A stretch of DNA of 64,000 bases, taken from NCBI GenBank assembly GCA_025449115.1, contig JAHLKC010000004.1:124001-188000 (forward strand), written 5' to 3'. Each line of letters opens with the position of its first letter. The first letter of the stretch is position 1. A model generated the notes under the pieces. That model was not told the origin of the DNA. It ran no database searches and worked only from the letters and a program-made list of their open reading frames with translations. This DNA is from Chytridium lagenaria (Eukaryota > Chytridiomycota > Chytridiomycetes > Chytridiales > Chytridiaceae). Below are positions 14,999 to 28,319 of this stretch, one piece after another. The position numbers were made by a program, and so were the translations under genes.

Positions 14999-16794
14999 CT
15001 ATTTTCTTTCTGCTTTTTGTAAGGCTTGTAAATACTCCAAACCGCACGTTAATCCGGCGAAGCACAGCAATAAAAAAACGAATGCATTAAAGACGTATTT
15101 AATGCCGTGAAGATTCTGAATTTGGACTCCAAATAGGGCTTAAAAATTTAACTTGCGCCAATACCGTGTCATCTTACAATTCGAGGCCGTATATCTAGCA
15201 AATCTGCCAAAAGCTTGAGAACAAAATTGTGCTACTGACAAAGATGAAAGCAGAATAACACCGCCATTGAACACTAGACTATTCATCATAGTTTCGCCCA
15301 GTCTACCAAGTTAGTTTAAAATCTCGTGTGAAAACTTACCGAAGGGGGTGTATTGTTATGAAAAAGATTCTCATGCCCAATTTTCCATTTCCTTTGATGA
15401 CGCATGCCAATAGATAGAATGAGAACATCGCGTAAAACGCCGTACCAAAGAATGGTACTGAATTTACGGATTCGAAGAATTCGTTGAGGAAAGACGAGAA
15501 TGGCGTCAAACGTAACATTGACGGTATGTGGTAGACAATAATATGTACAATCCACATAATCGAAAGAATGCCACTGTTTTCGTTAAAGATTTTCTTACTC
15601 CTAAAATATTTACCCAACACAACCGAAAATTAGCTTAGCAAACTGCCAAATAAGATTTCCTCCTTGTTGCTTGTAGGCCTCCTCTAGTCTTCGATAATGA
15701 AATTCTAAAATAAGTACATCCTACGTTGTTGGTAAGCCTTCTCTGTCTTAGAATACCTTTCGGAATGTTCCTTCCTTGAGGCGAAGAGTCCTGTATCTAC
15801 GATTCAATCTTGTCATGGCCTGAGATCGCGAGAAACCTTTCAATTCTTCCTCTATACTCTTTCCAGCTTCCATCAGAAGAACAGCCTGCTGCCCAATCGC
15901 GATTTTTTGTTGTGCATATCTTAAATATCTGTCAGTTTTTTTTGAACAAAGTCACAAACTCTTGAGCCGTAATGGGCTTGGGGCGATGTTGGAATTCTTG
16001 AACGAAGTCAAAAGGTAAAGCAAATAGACCGACTCCTCCAAAAATGGAAAATATAACCCATCCTGCAAGGAAACAATAGCAACTGTATATACAAGCCATG
16101 AAACCCATGGGAATCGCAGTCCAGTTTGCATGGTGCATTGCACGGCAGCCTAAACAACAGTATGAACTATAATAGGCATAAGACTGTTACCGTTCCAACG
16201 TTGCAATAATCAATGGCAATGTCGAAGCCATCAATGAACTGTCCAGTAATCCGGGTGGTTGGAATATCCGCATATCCTAGTTGCCAGTACATGACTGCAA
16301 TAACAGCAATGGAAAAGACCAAAGTTGGGATCAACCATTTTAGCGCATAAACGATCTGTCCACCCGAACTGTAAAAGTTGAATTTTGCTATCCATGACTG
16401 CAGACTCACCTTCGTTTCTCAACATCGTCGGTTTCGTCCGTGCCTTCATAGTAAAACACTGTAAAAGGCACGCCAACCATAACAATCAATACTGTGGTTA
16501 TGTAAAAGGCCACAGTAATCCTCTCCATAGGTATTCCTCCATCATTGCGTTGGTTCGTAACGTCCAGAGGCAGCAGAAAAAGGTTGAAGGCCGCCAACGA
16601 TAAAGAAACCACCTTTGGCACACATGAGAAAGATGGCATCACTAGAACAACAATGCCATAACCACCACCACTTTTGGAAACCACGCAAGCCATTTATCGT
16701 CAGGATGTTGAAAGTATACAAGGAAGTAGATGGATGCGACAATCACCAGGATCGCAAAGAGGATGGAGGTGACGATGAGGACAGCGTCGACCAT
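14999..16794 (-). CDS. LMBR1-domain multipass membrane protein (LMBD1-like)
   Basis: Predicted multipass membrane protein of the LMBR1 family, whose best-known member LMBD1 takes part in lysosomal cobalamin export. The function here is inferred from the family only. The start at 16794 reads MVDAVLIVTSILFAILVIV, a first membrane segment. FQHPDDKWLAWFPK, VVSLSLAAFNLFLLPLDVTN and ERITVAFYITTVLIVMVG follow. Later exons give FSIFGGVGLFALPFDFVQEF with HRPKPITAQEF, a family hallmark. The end is HGIKYVFNAFVFLLLCFAGL and AERK-stop at 14999. A 70-bp-class intron restores the frame between FPK and VVSLSL. Frames in the middle third were not fully resolved. It is divergent from the Tad2 gene. Confidence 0.8.
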
Positions 16795-16865
16795 GTCAAA
16801 TGCCTACTGACAATCTTAACGTTTTCCGCAATATTTAAGAAATTTTATTCTCCAAAAGTTACTTG
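16795..16865. promoter_or_regulatory. Shared divergent promoter of the LMBR1-family gene and TAD2
   Basis: The two start codons lie 71 bp apart and face away from each other. The interval is AT-rich (for example an ATATTTAAGAAATTTTATTC-type stretch around 16832-16851), which could serve as a TATA-like element in either direction. Confidence 0.5.
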
Positions 16866-17598
<733 letters not shown>

Positions 17599-17629
17599 AA
17601 CATTAAAGTGGTGAAAAAACGTACTCTAG

Positions 17630-19137
17630 ATGGGCTTGAAGAATGATATGGGTGAGGCTGTCGTGCCCATACCAGTCACACCTGAAGAGCAGACCTCCAT
17701 CGATCAGGATGCCGCAACAACGTCAAATACCGACAAACCCAAGATTCAATCACCCGATGAAAGCTCCGACACACTCCATGTCAATATCAGCGATCATGTT
17801 GACGGTAAAGCCCGTCCAAGACAAGATGAGGATTCACCGGAGTTCCTAGCGGCCAACGGCGCCGGCGCCGGCGTCGGCGAACCTGTTGAGCGGGCAGAGT
17901 CTGTATCAAGAAAGAGATTAAAACAGATATGGGCGTTTATCTGCAACACTGGTTCTTAGAGGTAACGTTTCTTTGTCCTTGCAAATTCTTATTTGAGACA
18001 GGGTCTGCTTATTGCAATTGCCCTTGCTGCCGTCTGGCCAAATCTGGGTAAAAAAAGGGCATTATTAGAGCGGGTATTATATATTCGTAAGAAGTTGGAA
18101 TTAAGTAGTGTAGAATACTCGGTGAAGTACGGTGCTGTTGCTTTGATTTTTATCATATCCGGTATCTCGTTAAAGTCAAAGGTCCTGATGAAGTCTTTGG
18201 CGGATTGGAAAATGCATCTTGGTGAGAATGGGAATATTGATTGATCTAAATATGTCAAGTTATTCAAGCTATCAGCTTGGGTGTGACGCCAGCTATTGGT
18301 CTTGCTTTAGGCAGATTGCTCGGATTATCGTCCTTCAACAGTACCTTGATTAAGGGGTACGGTTTATTTTTTTTTAAATGCGTTGAGCCTAATTTTTCGT
18401 ACTTAGAATGATCATCGCCTGCTCAACTCCTACAACCATTTCTTCTAATGTATTGATGACGAAGCAGGCAAACGGAAATGAAGCTGCAGCGCTTACAAAC
18501 GCCGTCATTGGCAACATTTTGGGTGTTTTTATCTCCCCATCTCTCATCATGACTTACGTTGGGAACGTCTCTTCTTCGAAATCCTTGGACTTCAAACAAA
18601 CCTTCATTGACCTTACTATCACAGTCGTGGCCCCACTAATTCTCGGCCAAATCATTCAACTGGTCTTCCCTAAGTTTGTCACGCTTATCTCCAAGTACAT
18701 CAGCCTACCTATCACAAACAGTTGTCTTTTGTTGGTTCTCGTATGGTCAGTGTTTTGCGATACTTTTGCGGATAACGTGGGAAGTCTTGTCGATCCTGGG
18801 AGTATGGTTGCGATATTGTTTATCAATTTGGGGTTGTTTATTGGGTTCTCTGCGCTGGCATTTGGGGTTTCCAGAATTCCGTTTTTCGGATTCAGTCGGG
18901 CGGATACGATCGCGATTGTTATGTGTGCGGCAACGAAGACTGTGGCCTTGGGTATTCCTATGATCAATATTATTTACGAAGGTATTTTTAAAACTACAAA
19001 TGAAATCTAATTGGGCTTTAGGGTCACCGCTTATTGGTATTCTCTCTGCCCCTCTTCTTATTTACCATGCCGAGCAATTGGTTGTCGGCTCATTCATGGT
19101 GGATCGTTTCAAAATTTGGGTGAATAAAGACCAATGA
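17630..19137 (+). CDS. SLC10A7/Rch1-type bile acid:sodium symporter family protein
   Basis: Multipass membrane transporter of the SLC10A7 (yeast Rch1/YMR034c) group, linked in other organisms to calcium homeostasis. The substrate here is not shown. The start at 17630 gives a roughly 90-residue acidic, Ser/Pro-rich cytosolic N terminus. Membrane segments follow: GLLIAIALAAVWPNLG, GAVALIFIISGISLKSK, then IIACSTPTTISSNVLMTKQA, the hallmark of the group, and NAVIGNILGVFISPSLIM. Further segments are TVVAPLILGQIIQLVFPKF, MVAILFINLGLFIGFSALAF, IAIVMCAATKTVALGIPMI and SPLIGILSAPLLIYHAEQLV. It ends with NKDQ-stop at 19137. Three introns are visible. One frame break lies at about 17930-17955, just before the HWFLE segment. 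Confidence 0.87.
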
Positions 19138-19188
19138 TTAATATCATATATGTACAGATTCACTCAGATTTTATTTATTCTCCCTCAT

Positions 19189-20105
19189 TCATTCCATACA
19201 CATCAAGAACGTCCCCACGTAAGGCATCATTGAGGGAACTGTGACAAGCACAGGTGCTGAAGAAGCCCGCACAGCTCTTCGGTTGACCATCGGTGAACCT
19301 GTCTTCGGTTGATGATTTTCCGAAAAGGGACCTTTCCCTTTTTGAAGGCTGTGCTGTGATGAAGGTGTAAGGTTCTTAGGTATGCTATGACTTGGGGAAC
19401 TTGAGGGTTCATACGTTGCGGCATTATCAAACTCGAGTTGCATGAGCATGTTTGCAGCGTCCTTCAAGTCTGCTGCGGTCATGCTACGAGATGAAGTTGA
19501 AGCGAGTGATGGAATGGGCGATCCGGTGAAGCGCCGATTCTTTCTCTCAATCTCATGTTTGACTTCATCAACGTAATCGGGCCACGGCTTCTTTCCATGT
19601 CTTGAAGATCAAGGGCAGATGACCGATAGAACGAATTAGAGGAACCGAGAGCATGCTGAACTTTCACATCAACATGTCTCTTTGAACTAGTCGTATCGCG
19701 AGTGGCGGAAAGAAGATCATTACTTCCAAAGGCCATGGACGGCATCGCTGCGGAATGTGGGGGCGACGTGTCAGTCCAAAAGTCCATGGCTCTTGCAGGG
19801 TCTGAAGATGTGGCGGCGGTTATAATAACTCTTGGTTCTCTTTCTTCTGATATTAAAGTCAGAGCTTCACTGGCTACTTGAGCTGACATTATGGTTGAGT
19901 TTTTATGATGGAACTTCACAACTGGCTTGGATGGCCTATAAAAGAGCTTGGCCACCACCAGCGAAACCAATCCTCGAACAAATATAAGTGCTAATTCCAT
20001 AGCGACGAAGGGAAGACTGAAAATGAGTATGCCTCCGGAGAAACCCAGGGATACAAGATAGAGCGGGGAGAGAAGAATGCACAGGACAAGCGAAAGCACC
20101 TCCAT
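19189..20105 (-). CDS. Unrecognised membrane-anchored protein with a Ser-rich tail
   Basis: I do not recognise the family. The start at 20105 reads MEVLSLVLCILLSPLYLVSL, and two or three hydrophobic segments occupy roughly residues 1-55. The rest is polar and Ser/Thr/Pro-rich, suggesting a short membrane hairpin with a long cytosolic tail. The frame breaks at about 19585-19600. The second frame continues with a compact motif WPDYVDEVKHEIERKNRRF and TGSPIPSLAS, then a tail to 19189. The two frames join naturally if one base is added in a short A run, so I treat them as one gene of about 305 residues. No intron is needed. It converges with the SLC10A7-type gene (51 bp apart). Confidence 0.6.
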
Positions 20106-20190
20106 GTTGATGGCTTTTTTTTTTCTCTGTGGAGTTTCAAACCCCGAACTTGTGATTTTTATTGCGAAAAACGGGTTACAGGGACTTCAA

Positions 20191-21019
20191 TTAGAGGGCT
20201 TCATGAATGAGTTGAGCCAGTAACTTTTTGGATAATCCAATAATGGAATCTTCATCTCCTTCTCTGAGAGCGAGATACGGCATGAGTAGTGGGTCATCGA
20301 TCATGAATGCGCCGCAGCAGTGGTAAACAGAGCCTTGTACAATAAGCTTATCAATGACCTCCTCTGGAATAAAAGTGAAGTGCTGTTTGGCTACGTCGAC
20401 CCCCTTGCAATCACCAGGTTAGATATACAATGGCAGATGCAAGAAAGCTGTCACCTCTACAATCTTTTTTGTTTTCAGATTCACAACAATCATGCCTCCT
20501 CTTGTTTCTGCTGGTGCCTTGCTGTAGCTTGCAAGGAACTCACGGGCTTCCTAAATTCATTTTAATTCTTTTATAAAGCTTGCTTGATTAAAAATCACCT
20601 TCTCGTTCTCGGGCTTTTCCCGAATCTGTCCCTCCCATAAAGCAACCTATACAGAAGAATAAATTTCCAAGGTTCAACATGCAGAAGATCAAACCTGATC
20701 GCATGTCACAAGAAACACATTTTCATCCTCAGGCAGTGTCCCAGTCGCAATCAAAGCATCCGCTTTTGCCCTCGCAACTCTTTTAAAGATGTCAATAGAG
20801 CTTAAACCACCCAGAATGTATCACTCACTTTAGGACAAGATCATTAGGATTCGAGCCAGGCTCTCTGGACCCGATAGCCTTTTCATCAATATCTGCAACT
20901 TGAACAGTGAATGGTATTCCAGCGAGATTCAGTACAGATGCTCTTGACTTTGAGGAGGAGCCCAGGATGATCTTGAACTTTTTGATGTAGTCAGTAGCGG
21001 CTTGCTCAAGTTCATCCAT
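20191..21019 (-). CDS. Maf/Ham1-like nucleotide pyrophosphatase
   Basis: Maf-family protein, a nucleoside triphosphate pyrophosphatase thought to remove non-canonical or modified nucleotides. The start at 21019 reads MDELEQAATDYIKKFKIILG. The family opening SSSKSRASVLNLAGIPF is followed by VADIDEKAIGSR, then ARAKADALI, FLVTCDQ, VALWEGQIREKPENEKEARE and FLASYSKAPAETRGG. The C-terminal exons give GAFMIDDPLLMPYLALREGD, EDSIIGLSKKLLAQLIHEAL and the stop at 20191. Four or five introns of about 45-60 bp are present. The protein is about 230 residues, normal for eukaryotic members. It is on the same strand as uL30m, 174 bp downstream of it. Confidence 0.9.
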
Positions 21020-21193
21020 TTTTTCAGACAGATTTTAATGTATAAATAAATGCGAATCCACAGCACTATAATTTCAACGACATACGACACGAAATTCACC
21101 TGCATGTACATAATCATTTGTTGTAATCATTTGCCTGTAAGAAAGCGAGTGCATCCTCTTATATTAATTCCCGATCACCTCATACGCATGCTT

Positions 21194-21524
21194 TTACAAT
21201 GAAAGAATCGCCGACGCGACTTTATTATACCCAGCAGGCGTCTCAATCTTCCCCGGGATCTCATTCACCAACTTGACATCCACAAGCTCCTTGACTATTA
21301 AAATATTTCCCGCCTCTTTCTCCGACACTGGTTTCAACACAACCTCATGACGTCCATGAAATCCCAGCGACTTCAAATGCAGCCGCAACTTCTTGATCAA
21401 GCCAAAAGAATCCACGACGAAGCGTGATCTGGTAGGATTTGAAAGGAACGGATTCTGACCAGATACGGGGGGAGAGGGTCGTGAGTTTCTTTGAAATGAT
21501 TTGCGGAAATGCGTGGACGGTCAT
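21194..21524 (-). CDS. MRPL33: Mitochondrial large-subunit ribosomal protein uL30m
   Basis: Small mitoribosomal protein of the uL30 family. The start at 21524 reads MTVHAFPQIISKKLTTLSPR, a basic presequence-like opening. The uL30 core is YQITLRRG, FGLIKKLRLHLKSLGFHGRH, EVVLKPVSEKEAGNILIVKE and LVDVKLVNEIP, ending at 21194 (about 109 residues). The N-terminal and core parts lie in two frames that join if one base is added at about 21409-21413. No introns. The assignment rests on the LKSLG and VKxLVxVxLV motifs and is probable rather than certain. Confidence 0.75.
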
Positions 21525-22946
21525 TTTAGGGTTGGGGAAGGTGGTGGGAAGGTGGACGGCGGTTTCAACATTGCTGATGTGACGCTTTTGTTTGGGAGGT
21601 TGATGTTTTGTGCCTAACGCTGGTTTTGTGCTAGATAGACCTTTTGCCGGTTGGGGTGGATGGAGTGTCTTTTTTTTTTTTAATGATGATGGAGAACGAC
21701 GTGTGAAGTTTTTTTCCTTTGCTTCGTGTGCGATGAAGGGTTAGGTGAACGGGATACGGGAGTTGTGGTTCTGATTCATAATGCAGTGAATGAGCAATGT
21801 TGGAAGAAAATCTTGGAATGGGAGAGTTACCACGAAAAGTGAGCGTATTAAAAGTATTTTCCCAAATCTGACGCACCGAAAACAAACAACAGAACATGCA
21901 CAACACCAAAACTATTAAAGTTTCAAGGAAAAACAAGAACATACACTCCCAAAGCAGAATGATGAATTTATTAAGGTATGTCTTTCGTTTCCACGTTTTA
22001 TTCCCCCTTTTCTTTTTTTTACCATACTCATCCCATCCCATATTAAACGGTGTAGATATCCCTCCCTTTTGACCGACACGACTGGACAGTTGATCGATGT
22101 GGAGCCTCTGTCCGCTACGTGATTGATTTCTAGTTCCTTGCAGATGCGGAACGAAAAAGCGAAAAAAGAACACCACGAGACATTTCACTGGAACAAAGCA
22201 AAAGGTGGGTTTTAAAGGATGAATAATGCAAAGTGCGTTCAACATACCAGAACAAAAGTTGATGAACAGAAGAAGGAGAATGTGTAATTAATTGTTATAT
22301 TTATTGTTTTGTCTCTACGATAACTTTCAAGAATAGAGGAAAGAATGAAAAAAAAGGATGCAAACAAACACCTTCTTCATAAAAAAAACGATATAAATCA
22401 TTTCTACATGCAACAACGCGAGATCATAAAACCTCAAAACAAAAATCATAAACACGTCAAACCAGTTTTCGGATGTGAAGCATTGTTATTTTTTTTCTAA
22501 AGACAAAACCATTGTGACAAGGTGCCAAAAAAAAAAAGAGAGGACATGTGTGTGCGCAAACAAACCCCGAAAAACCGATTTTTAAAGACCGAGAAAAGAC
22601 ATAGAAACAGCAAAAAGAAGAAAATACCGAAAAAAAAGGACGCATATGTGAGAAAGAAAAAGGGGGACGAAAAAGAAAAGGGAACAAGATAGAACATAGT
22701 AAACATACAAGAATATGAAAGAAAGAGGTGCGAAAAAATGGTTGATTAGCTGCGTACGCGAGCCTAAAAAAAACCCCCCCAACAAAAGACAATGAGAGGC
22801 AAGTAATCAAAAACGAAAACAAAAAAACGTAAAGTATGAGTGTAATGAAAAAGAAAACAAACAACGTTTACAGAACACATTATCCTGCATTTCTAATAAA
22901 AACAAAAAAAAAACAAAAAACAACAATAAAACAAAAAAGAAAACAA
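21525..22946. other. AT-rich, low-complexity intergenic region
   Basis: No gene is supported. The sequence is rich in A runs and AAAC/AAAG repeats on the given strand. Long minus-strand open frames here translate to Phe/Leu-rich low-complexity sequence and are best explained by these runs. The left part holds the promoter and leader of uL30m. The right part is the 3' region of the NDT80-like gene. Confidence 0.55.
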
Positions 22947-25900
22947 TTAAATTATTCCACCTTTGCCGACCAAAAAACAAACTTCCTTAACACCACCAAC
23001 ACCACCGCAAAAAAAGGCGTCCAACGAGTATTTTAAACGTTGTTGTACTTCACACCCCTCCCTCCTATCACCCCCAAAAGTCGACTGTCCACCCGCAAAA
23101 TCAACCGTCCCCAAATCCAACCCCCCCTCACCCTCCATCATCCCCATCCCTCCATCCATCATCCCCAACCCCATATGCAACCCCATCCCATCACTCATCA
23201 TCATCTCCCCAATCCCAATCCCACTCAAAACCCCTTCATCCACCTTCAACAACTCCTCCATCCCATGTCCATGCCCCCCAACCCCTCCCCACCCCCTTCA
23301 TCTCAAACGTCAAATCCTTGGCTGAGAACGGGTAATTCATGTAATGCGATGTATCCGACATGGTCCTCCTATGTGTGTGCGTGGGACTCACCGCAGATGG
23401 CATCAACCCCACTTGCGTCGGAACTTCATGGATACTCGCCAACGACGATCTCCGGAAATCATTCATCGTCGTATCATGCACCGTCGCCAATGATGCTCGT
23501 CGTCCCAACGATGACGGGACAGTGATGGGTGAAATGTTCCCCATGACCAGATTCGATGGGACGGCGAGAGGTGACATGGTGGTGGAGAGGGGGATGACAT
23601 TTTCGCGACAATCGCCGCGTGGGACGCGCGACGGAGGTGGCTCACTGGAGACGAGGGGACCGGGATAGGGGTTGTGGTGATGGGTTGAGGGAGAAGGGTT
23701 GGGTCGTTTTCGAGGTTGCTTGGAACGAAACCAGACGAAAGAGGGTGTGGGGATTCGGGGCGGAGGTTGGCGAGGGAGCCTCTGCGGCCTGGGAGTTGGA
23801 GGAACATGGGGACAGAGGGACGCCGGTGGAGGGAGGGAAGGTCAGGGTGGAGAGGAGAGCCAGAGTTTACAGGAAGGGTTGGAGTTAAAGGATGCATGAG
23901 ACCAGAAGAGTTATCAGAGGATGATCGGACGGGTCCATTGGATTCCTCAGGTGGAGAACCAGACGGTGCACACATAGCCGCGACCCCTCCAATCATGGAA
24001 GCGGTAGCAGGGTCATCCATCATCGGGAAGCTATGCGGCGGTCCCGTGGCTGAAGTCGCCGACAACGGTTCCGTTAAATCAAACGACGAATAAGATCCAT
24101 CGGTCCCCACCGACGTGAACGACGCTTCCGAATCAGCAAGAGACACCAACGAATGCGTTCTCCCTCTCATCCACAACGGGTTCTGTCCCATTTGTAACCC
24201 CATGGTTTGATACCCGTAAAACGCGTTCATGTTGGTTCCGGGTGGGGGGAGGGGTGAAAACGGACTCGCAGGGGCCATACATGCTGGGCTGTTCATCAAG
24301 AACCCTCCTGCAGAGGTCGGCGTCATCCCCATCTCCTCTGACGCCATAGGATAATTCTCCGAGGGTGCAGAGTTGGGCACAATTGGCGCGTTCGGCAATA
24401 TCCCTGAATGATTGTTGGCTCCCGCAAACGCAGAGGCAGAGGCTGGACCCATATGTGACCCCAAAGTAGGCATCATCTGCGGGGACGGGAATTCCATGGC
24501 CGTTGGGCTGTTCATCATTTCATTCGAAGGTCCACCCTCAAAAAAACGTTGAACTGAATCGTCGATGCATCGATCCAGGACCAGGGTAGAGAGGAGCAGA
24601 AGTCGGTCCAAGAGCGCTCGGGCTTCCATTTGCCGTATCGTTATAATGACTTGGTGACCGTCCTCGAACCACAAGCCGCAGCGACTCGATCACAGCAATC
24701 GGAATCTCCCGATTCTCAGCCGTGGTAGCAATAAGCTCCACCCTAATAACATAATACTGTTTCGCCGCCTTTCGTTTAACACTGCTCGCCGTCGCCGACT
24801 TGAACTGCAACCTCTCAAACGTCACCACCCCAACACTAGGGATTGGTCCCGTGAATTCATACGGGTTCCCATTCGGCGCCAAAGGTTTCGGTAACGGAAT
24901 GTTTTGCGGGCCTTTATCGCGTTTCGCCGTATGCTGGACAATATCTATCCGTTTCTCGGTAGACGCCACGCGCGCGCCAATGCCGATACTAAACCCTGTA
25001 ACGGTGTGAAAAGCGCCTGCTTGGTCTTGGATGCTGCATGGAAGGTCAACCGTGTTGCCGTGTTCGTCGAGGGCGGCAAAGGCGCATGAGAGTTGAAAGT
25101 AGTTTCGGCGGTAGCACGTCCAATCGTGGTCAGCATAGAAAAACCCGCGGTCAATCTTGGGTTGATGCTAACAGTATAACTGCGAGAAGAAAAAAGAAAA
25201 AAAAAAGAATTTGTAAGAATCCAAGACGATATGTTTTGTTATTTGACATAAAAGATTCAAGTAAAGACTTACTATCGTGTTCTATCCAGAGACATGACTT
25301 GCGCAAGAGGACGCGTTTGCCTGCAGTCAAAAAACTCGATCAATAAAAAAGAAATGGGAACAAAACACTACAAAAAAGGCTGGCATTCCTGCAAAAACAA
25401 AATAAAAGACAAGAAAAAAAAAGAACAGCGCATAAAATAAATGGAATATCGTGAATGTAAAGAGTTCTCGCATGAACCCTTGAGCACATCGCAACCAGAA
25501 GAAGGCAGTTCCACAACACACCCCAACTCCAATTCTCCGAAGGCCAAAAAAAAAAAAGAGTAAATTTTGCGTCATCGGCCTTAAAAAACAAATAAATCCA
25601 AAGCAGGCGAGCAAGCACCCTCCAGCGGAACGGAACACGCACACACCCTAACAACTCAGCACCGCAGCCATCCTTCATCAATGCTCAAGGGCCCACCACC
25701 CCTCTTCCTCTCCCTTGAATAATAAAAAAAAATAAAAAAAAAAGGAAATCTAAAAAAAGGGCTCATGTGTTGTGGTGTGAAGCGTACAAGTCGCCCAAAA
25801 CCAGTGATCATAAAAAGGGAGTCGAATAATCTGCATTTATCACGGGATGGTTGCCAATTTCTTTGGCACACTGCCATTCATGCTCCCACACCTATAAAAG

Positions 25901-27104
25901 CTCTGCAAAGAACAACCCCTCATGATTCCCGTTTGGTGTAAGAGAGATTTTGAGAGGTAAGAGTGGTTGAAACATGCTAAAAATACACTACAAAGATACT
26001 ACGATTCTACGCACCCAAAGAACGTAATGACATCGCCAAAGCCTGAAATATGGTTCCCCCTCCTTCTCCTCCCTGTCGGTGAATGCAACGCTGATAAATG
26101 CGCAGCAGAAGGCATAGCCAAGGGCATCACTGAATAAAACGGTGATGCCGGCGATCCCGGTTGTTTCCCAGTCGACACAGCAGCGGCAGCCGCCACCATG
26201 GCAATCGTAGTCGCGGACGATCCCGTTGAGGGCAAGTGATTTGATGTAGAGAATTGGGAAAAGTTGGGATGTGGGGTTGTAAAGTGATTGTATGAGTTGG
26301 CTTCTGTGAGCGCTGTTGGGGCGGATGCGGGTGGTGCGGTTGAGGTGTTGAGACGGAAGGAGGTGTTGATAAAGAGCTTCTTGGGGTCGGGTTTCTGAGG
26401 CGGGCGTGCTTCCTTTTTGCCAGCAGCTTTGGAGAGACGGTGAGTGTCGTCCGATGGAGGAGAATCTTCGCCGGATCCGGAGATTTCGCTGTCAGACTCT
26501 GGGGTGGGCATGGGAGTGTTCATGTTGTTCATACCATCAGGGTGTATAGGAGCGGGAGACACTGCAGAGTGGAGCATGGATGATGGCACTGAGGAAGGGG
26601 AAAACCCTTCTGCGGCTGCTGCGACAAAATGACCAGGCATGGGCATGGGCATGGAGTCTACAGATCATAATGGCTTGATGGTGATGAGTTGGGATGAAAT
26701 CCACCGTTTCGAAGGGAAGAGGGTGAGCAATGATGGTGGTGGTGATGATGGGCGGCGGGTTGTTGTTGGGGGGCATCCATATATTGTTGCTGTTGTTGTT
26801 GTTGTTGTTGTAACTTAAGGAGGTTTTGGGAGGATTCGGGTGGCATGGAAGGCGAACCGGCCTGTTGTTGCAGGTCGCTGAGGGAAGATGTGAGTTAGGG
26901 AAAAGGTAGAGGTTAGCAACAAAGTATATATGTATGATCAGTGAGAGCCAAAAGTAAAAGCGGTGGATTTGATCCCTTCAAGACTAACCCAAGGTAAGGA
27001 TTCGAGTTAAGATAGCCATCCTGCATGTAATGTGATTGCATCATGTTTGCCTCGTTTGCTGATCGAGACACATCCAAAGTATCCATGATAGAGGGAGCCA
27101 TCAT
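22947..27104 (-). CDS. NDT80/PhoG-type (p53-like fold) transcription factor
   Basis: Predicted sequence-specific transcription factor. The start at 27104 reads MMAPSIMDTLDVSRS. The N-terminal exons encode a Gln-rich stretch with poly-Q and poly-His, then a Ser/Pro-rich region. The DNA-binding domain (about 25330-24640) shows RQTRPLAQVMSLDRTR, SYTVSINPRL, DWTCYRRNYFQLSCAF, GARVASTEKRIDIVQHT, AAKQYYVIRVELIA and the signature VVRGRSPSHYND. This matches the NDT80/Vib-1/XprG and MYRF fold. A long Ser/Pro/Gly-rich C-terminal tail follows. Its frames break several times: at a seven-base A/T run (24540-24546) and again near 23580 and 23260, so the true C terminus is uncertain. Fungal homologues control meiosis, protease expression or starvation responses. 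The target process here is unknown. Confidence 0.85.
26784..26811. repeat. Trinucleotide repeat encoding poly-Q
   Basis: A run of TTG/CTG units on the given strand encodes nine consecutive Gln on the minus strand inside the NDT80-like gene. A poly-His stretch lies about 60 bp downstream in the gene. Such repeats often vary in length between strains. Confidence 0.8.
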
Positions 27105-28319
27105 TGCCTGAATGTACTCTTTGCACCCTTGGGGGGGGGGGTGTAAATTCTTTGACGTTAATGGATTAAAAGAGAAAGGGTGCCTCCTATATAGTTGCAG
27201 TTGATGAATGGAATGAGGAGGTCTCTCCAGTTGTTCCTCTTTGATCCACCGAAACGCAAGAAGGGGCCCTTTTGCTTCTATTTTTTCACAGACAGTGCAC
27301 CTCTCCTGATCTTGCAGAGTAATGAATGAATGAATGAATGAATGAAGGGAGTAGAGTGAGTATATAGTGAGTGTGATGATGATGTAAGTGTGCCAATTAA
27401 ACCCTCCTCCCTTTCAAAGGTCCAAATAATTAAATTATTTTATTTATTTATTTTTATTAATTAAAATAAATAATTAATAAAATAAATAATAAATAAAATA
27501 AAATAAAATAATAAACAAAAATTCCTTGTTGCATAAATATATAATAATAAATAATAAATATGGTTTGTGAAATGAAGAAATGTTTTTATTATAATAATAA
27601 TACAAACAGATGATCACATTCACAATAATAAATACATCTACATATATATAATACTTGCTTATGTAAATATTTACTTTCTTACTTTCTTACTTACTCACTC
27701 ACTTTCTTACTTATACACTCACTCATACACTTTCTTACTTTCTTACTTTGTCACTCACTTATACACTTACTTACTTTCTTGTTCACAAGAATCAAAAGAT
27801 GGAATGCCCCACTCTAACTCTAATAAAATAAAAAATGTACATACATAACATCACATACATATACATACAATACATACATACATAACATACATATACATAC
27901 ACGTCAATGACGTGGATCATCATTAAATATCTTTTTTTTCTTCTTCTGTCTTGTTACATAATAAATAACAGTGACATTTTACATACATTTCACATATTTA
28001 TATTATACATTAAATTTATTCTTTATGTTGTAAAAAAGTGATGTATAAAAATTTACTACCTACATACATACATACAGTATTATATGTACTACTTATTTTA
28101 TTGGGAGGCCACAAAAGCATCCTACAACAACAACAACAACAAGTTACACAAACAGCATGTTTCAGGTTCTCTTATAATTGGCGTATAATGAATCCATATC
28201 CAAAAGCATATCTTATAAAAGCCCAAAAGGATAGAGATAAATATGTAGAATATTTGTATGTATATGAATGTATGTATGTAGAGAGAATATCATATTTATA
28301 AAACACCATCATCATGGCT
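27105..28319. other. AT-rich intergenic region with microsatellites
   Basis: No gene is supported. The interval contains an AATG tetranucleotide array (about 27321-27346), a nearly pure A/T segment (about 27425-27560), TTACTTTC-type repeats (about 27670-27780) and ATAC-type repeats (about 27840-27900 and 28060-28075). It holds the promoter of the NDT80-like gene and the 3' end of RRP46. Confidence 0.6.

Noticed and set aside
22457..22864. Minus-strand open frame of 135 residues rich in Phe/Leu, looking like a membrane protein
   Set aside because: It is produced by A-rich low-complexity DNA (AAAC/AAAG runs), has no family motif and overlaps other frames of the same composition.
27420..27900. 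CRISPR-like or regular spaced repeats in the AT-rich region
   Set aside because: The repeats are simple microsatellites of four to eight bases with no unique spacers, and the genome is eukaryotic.
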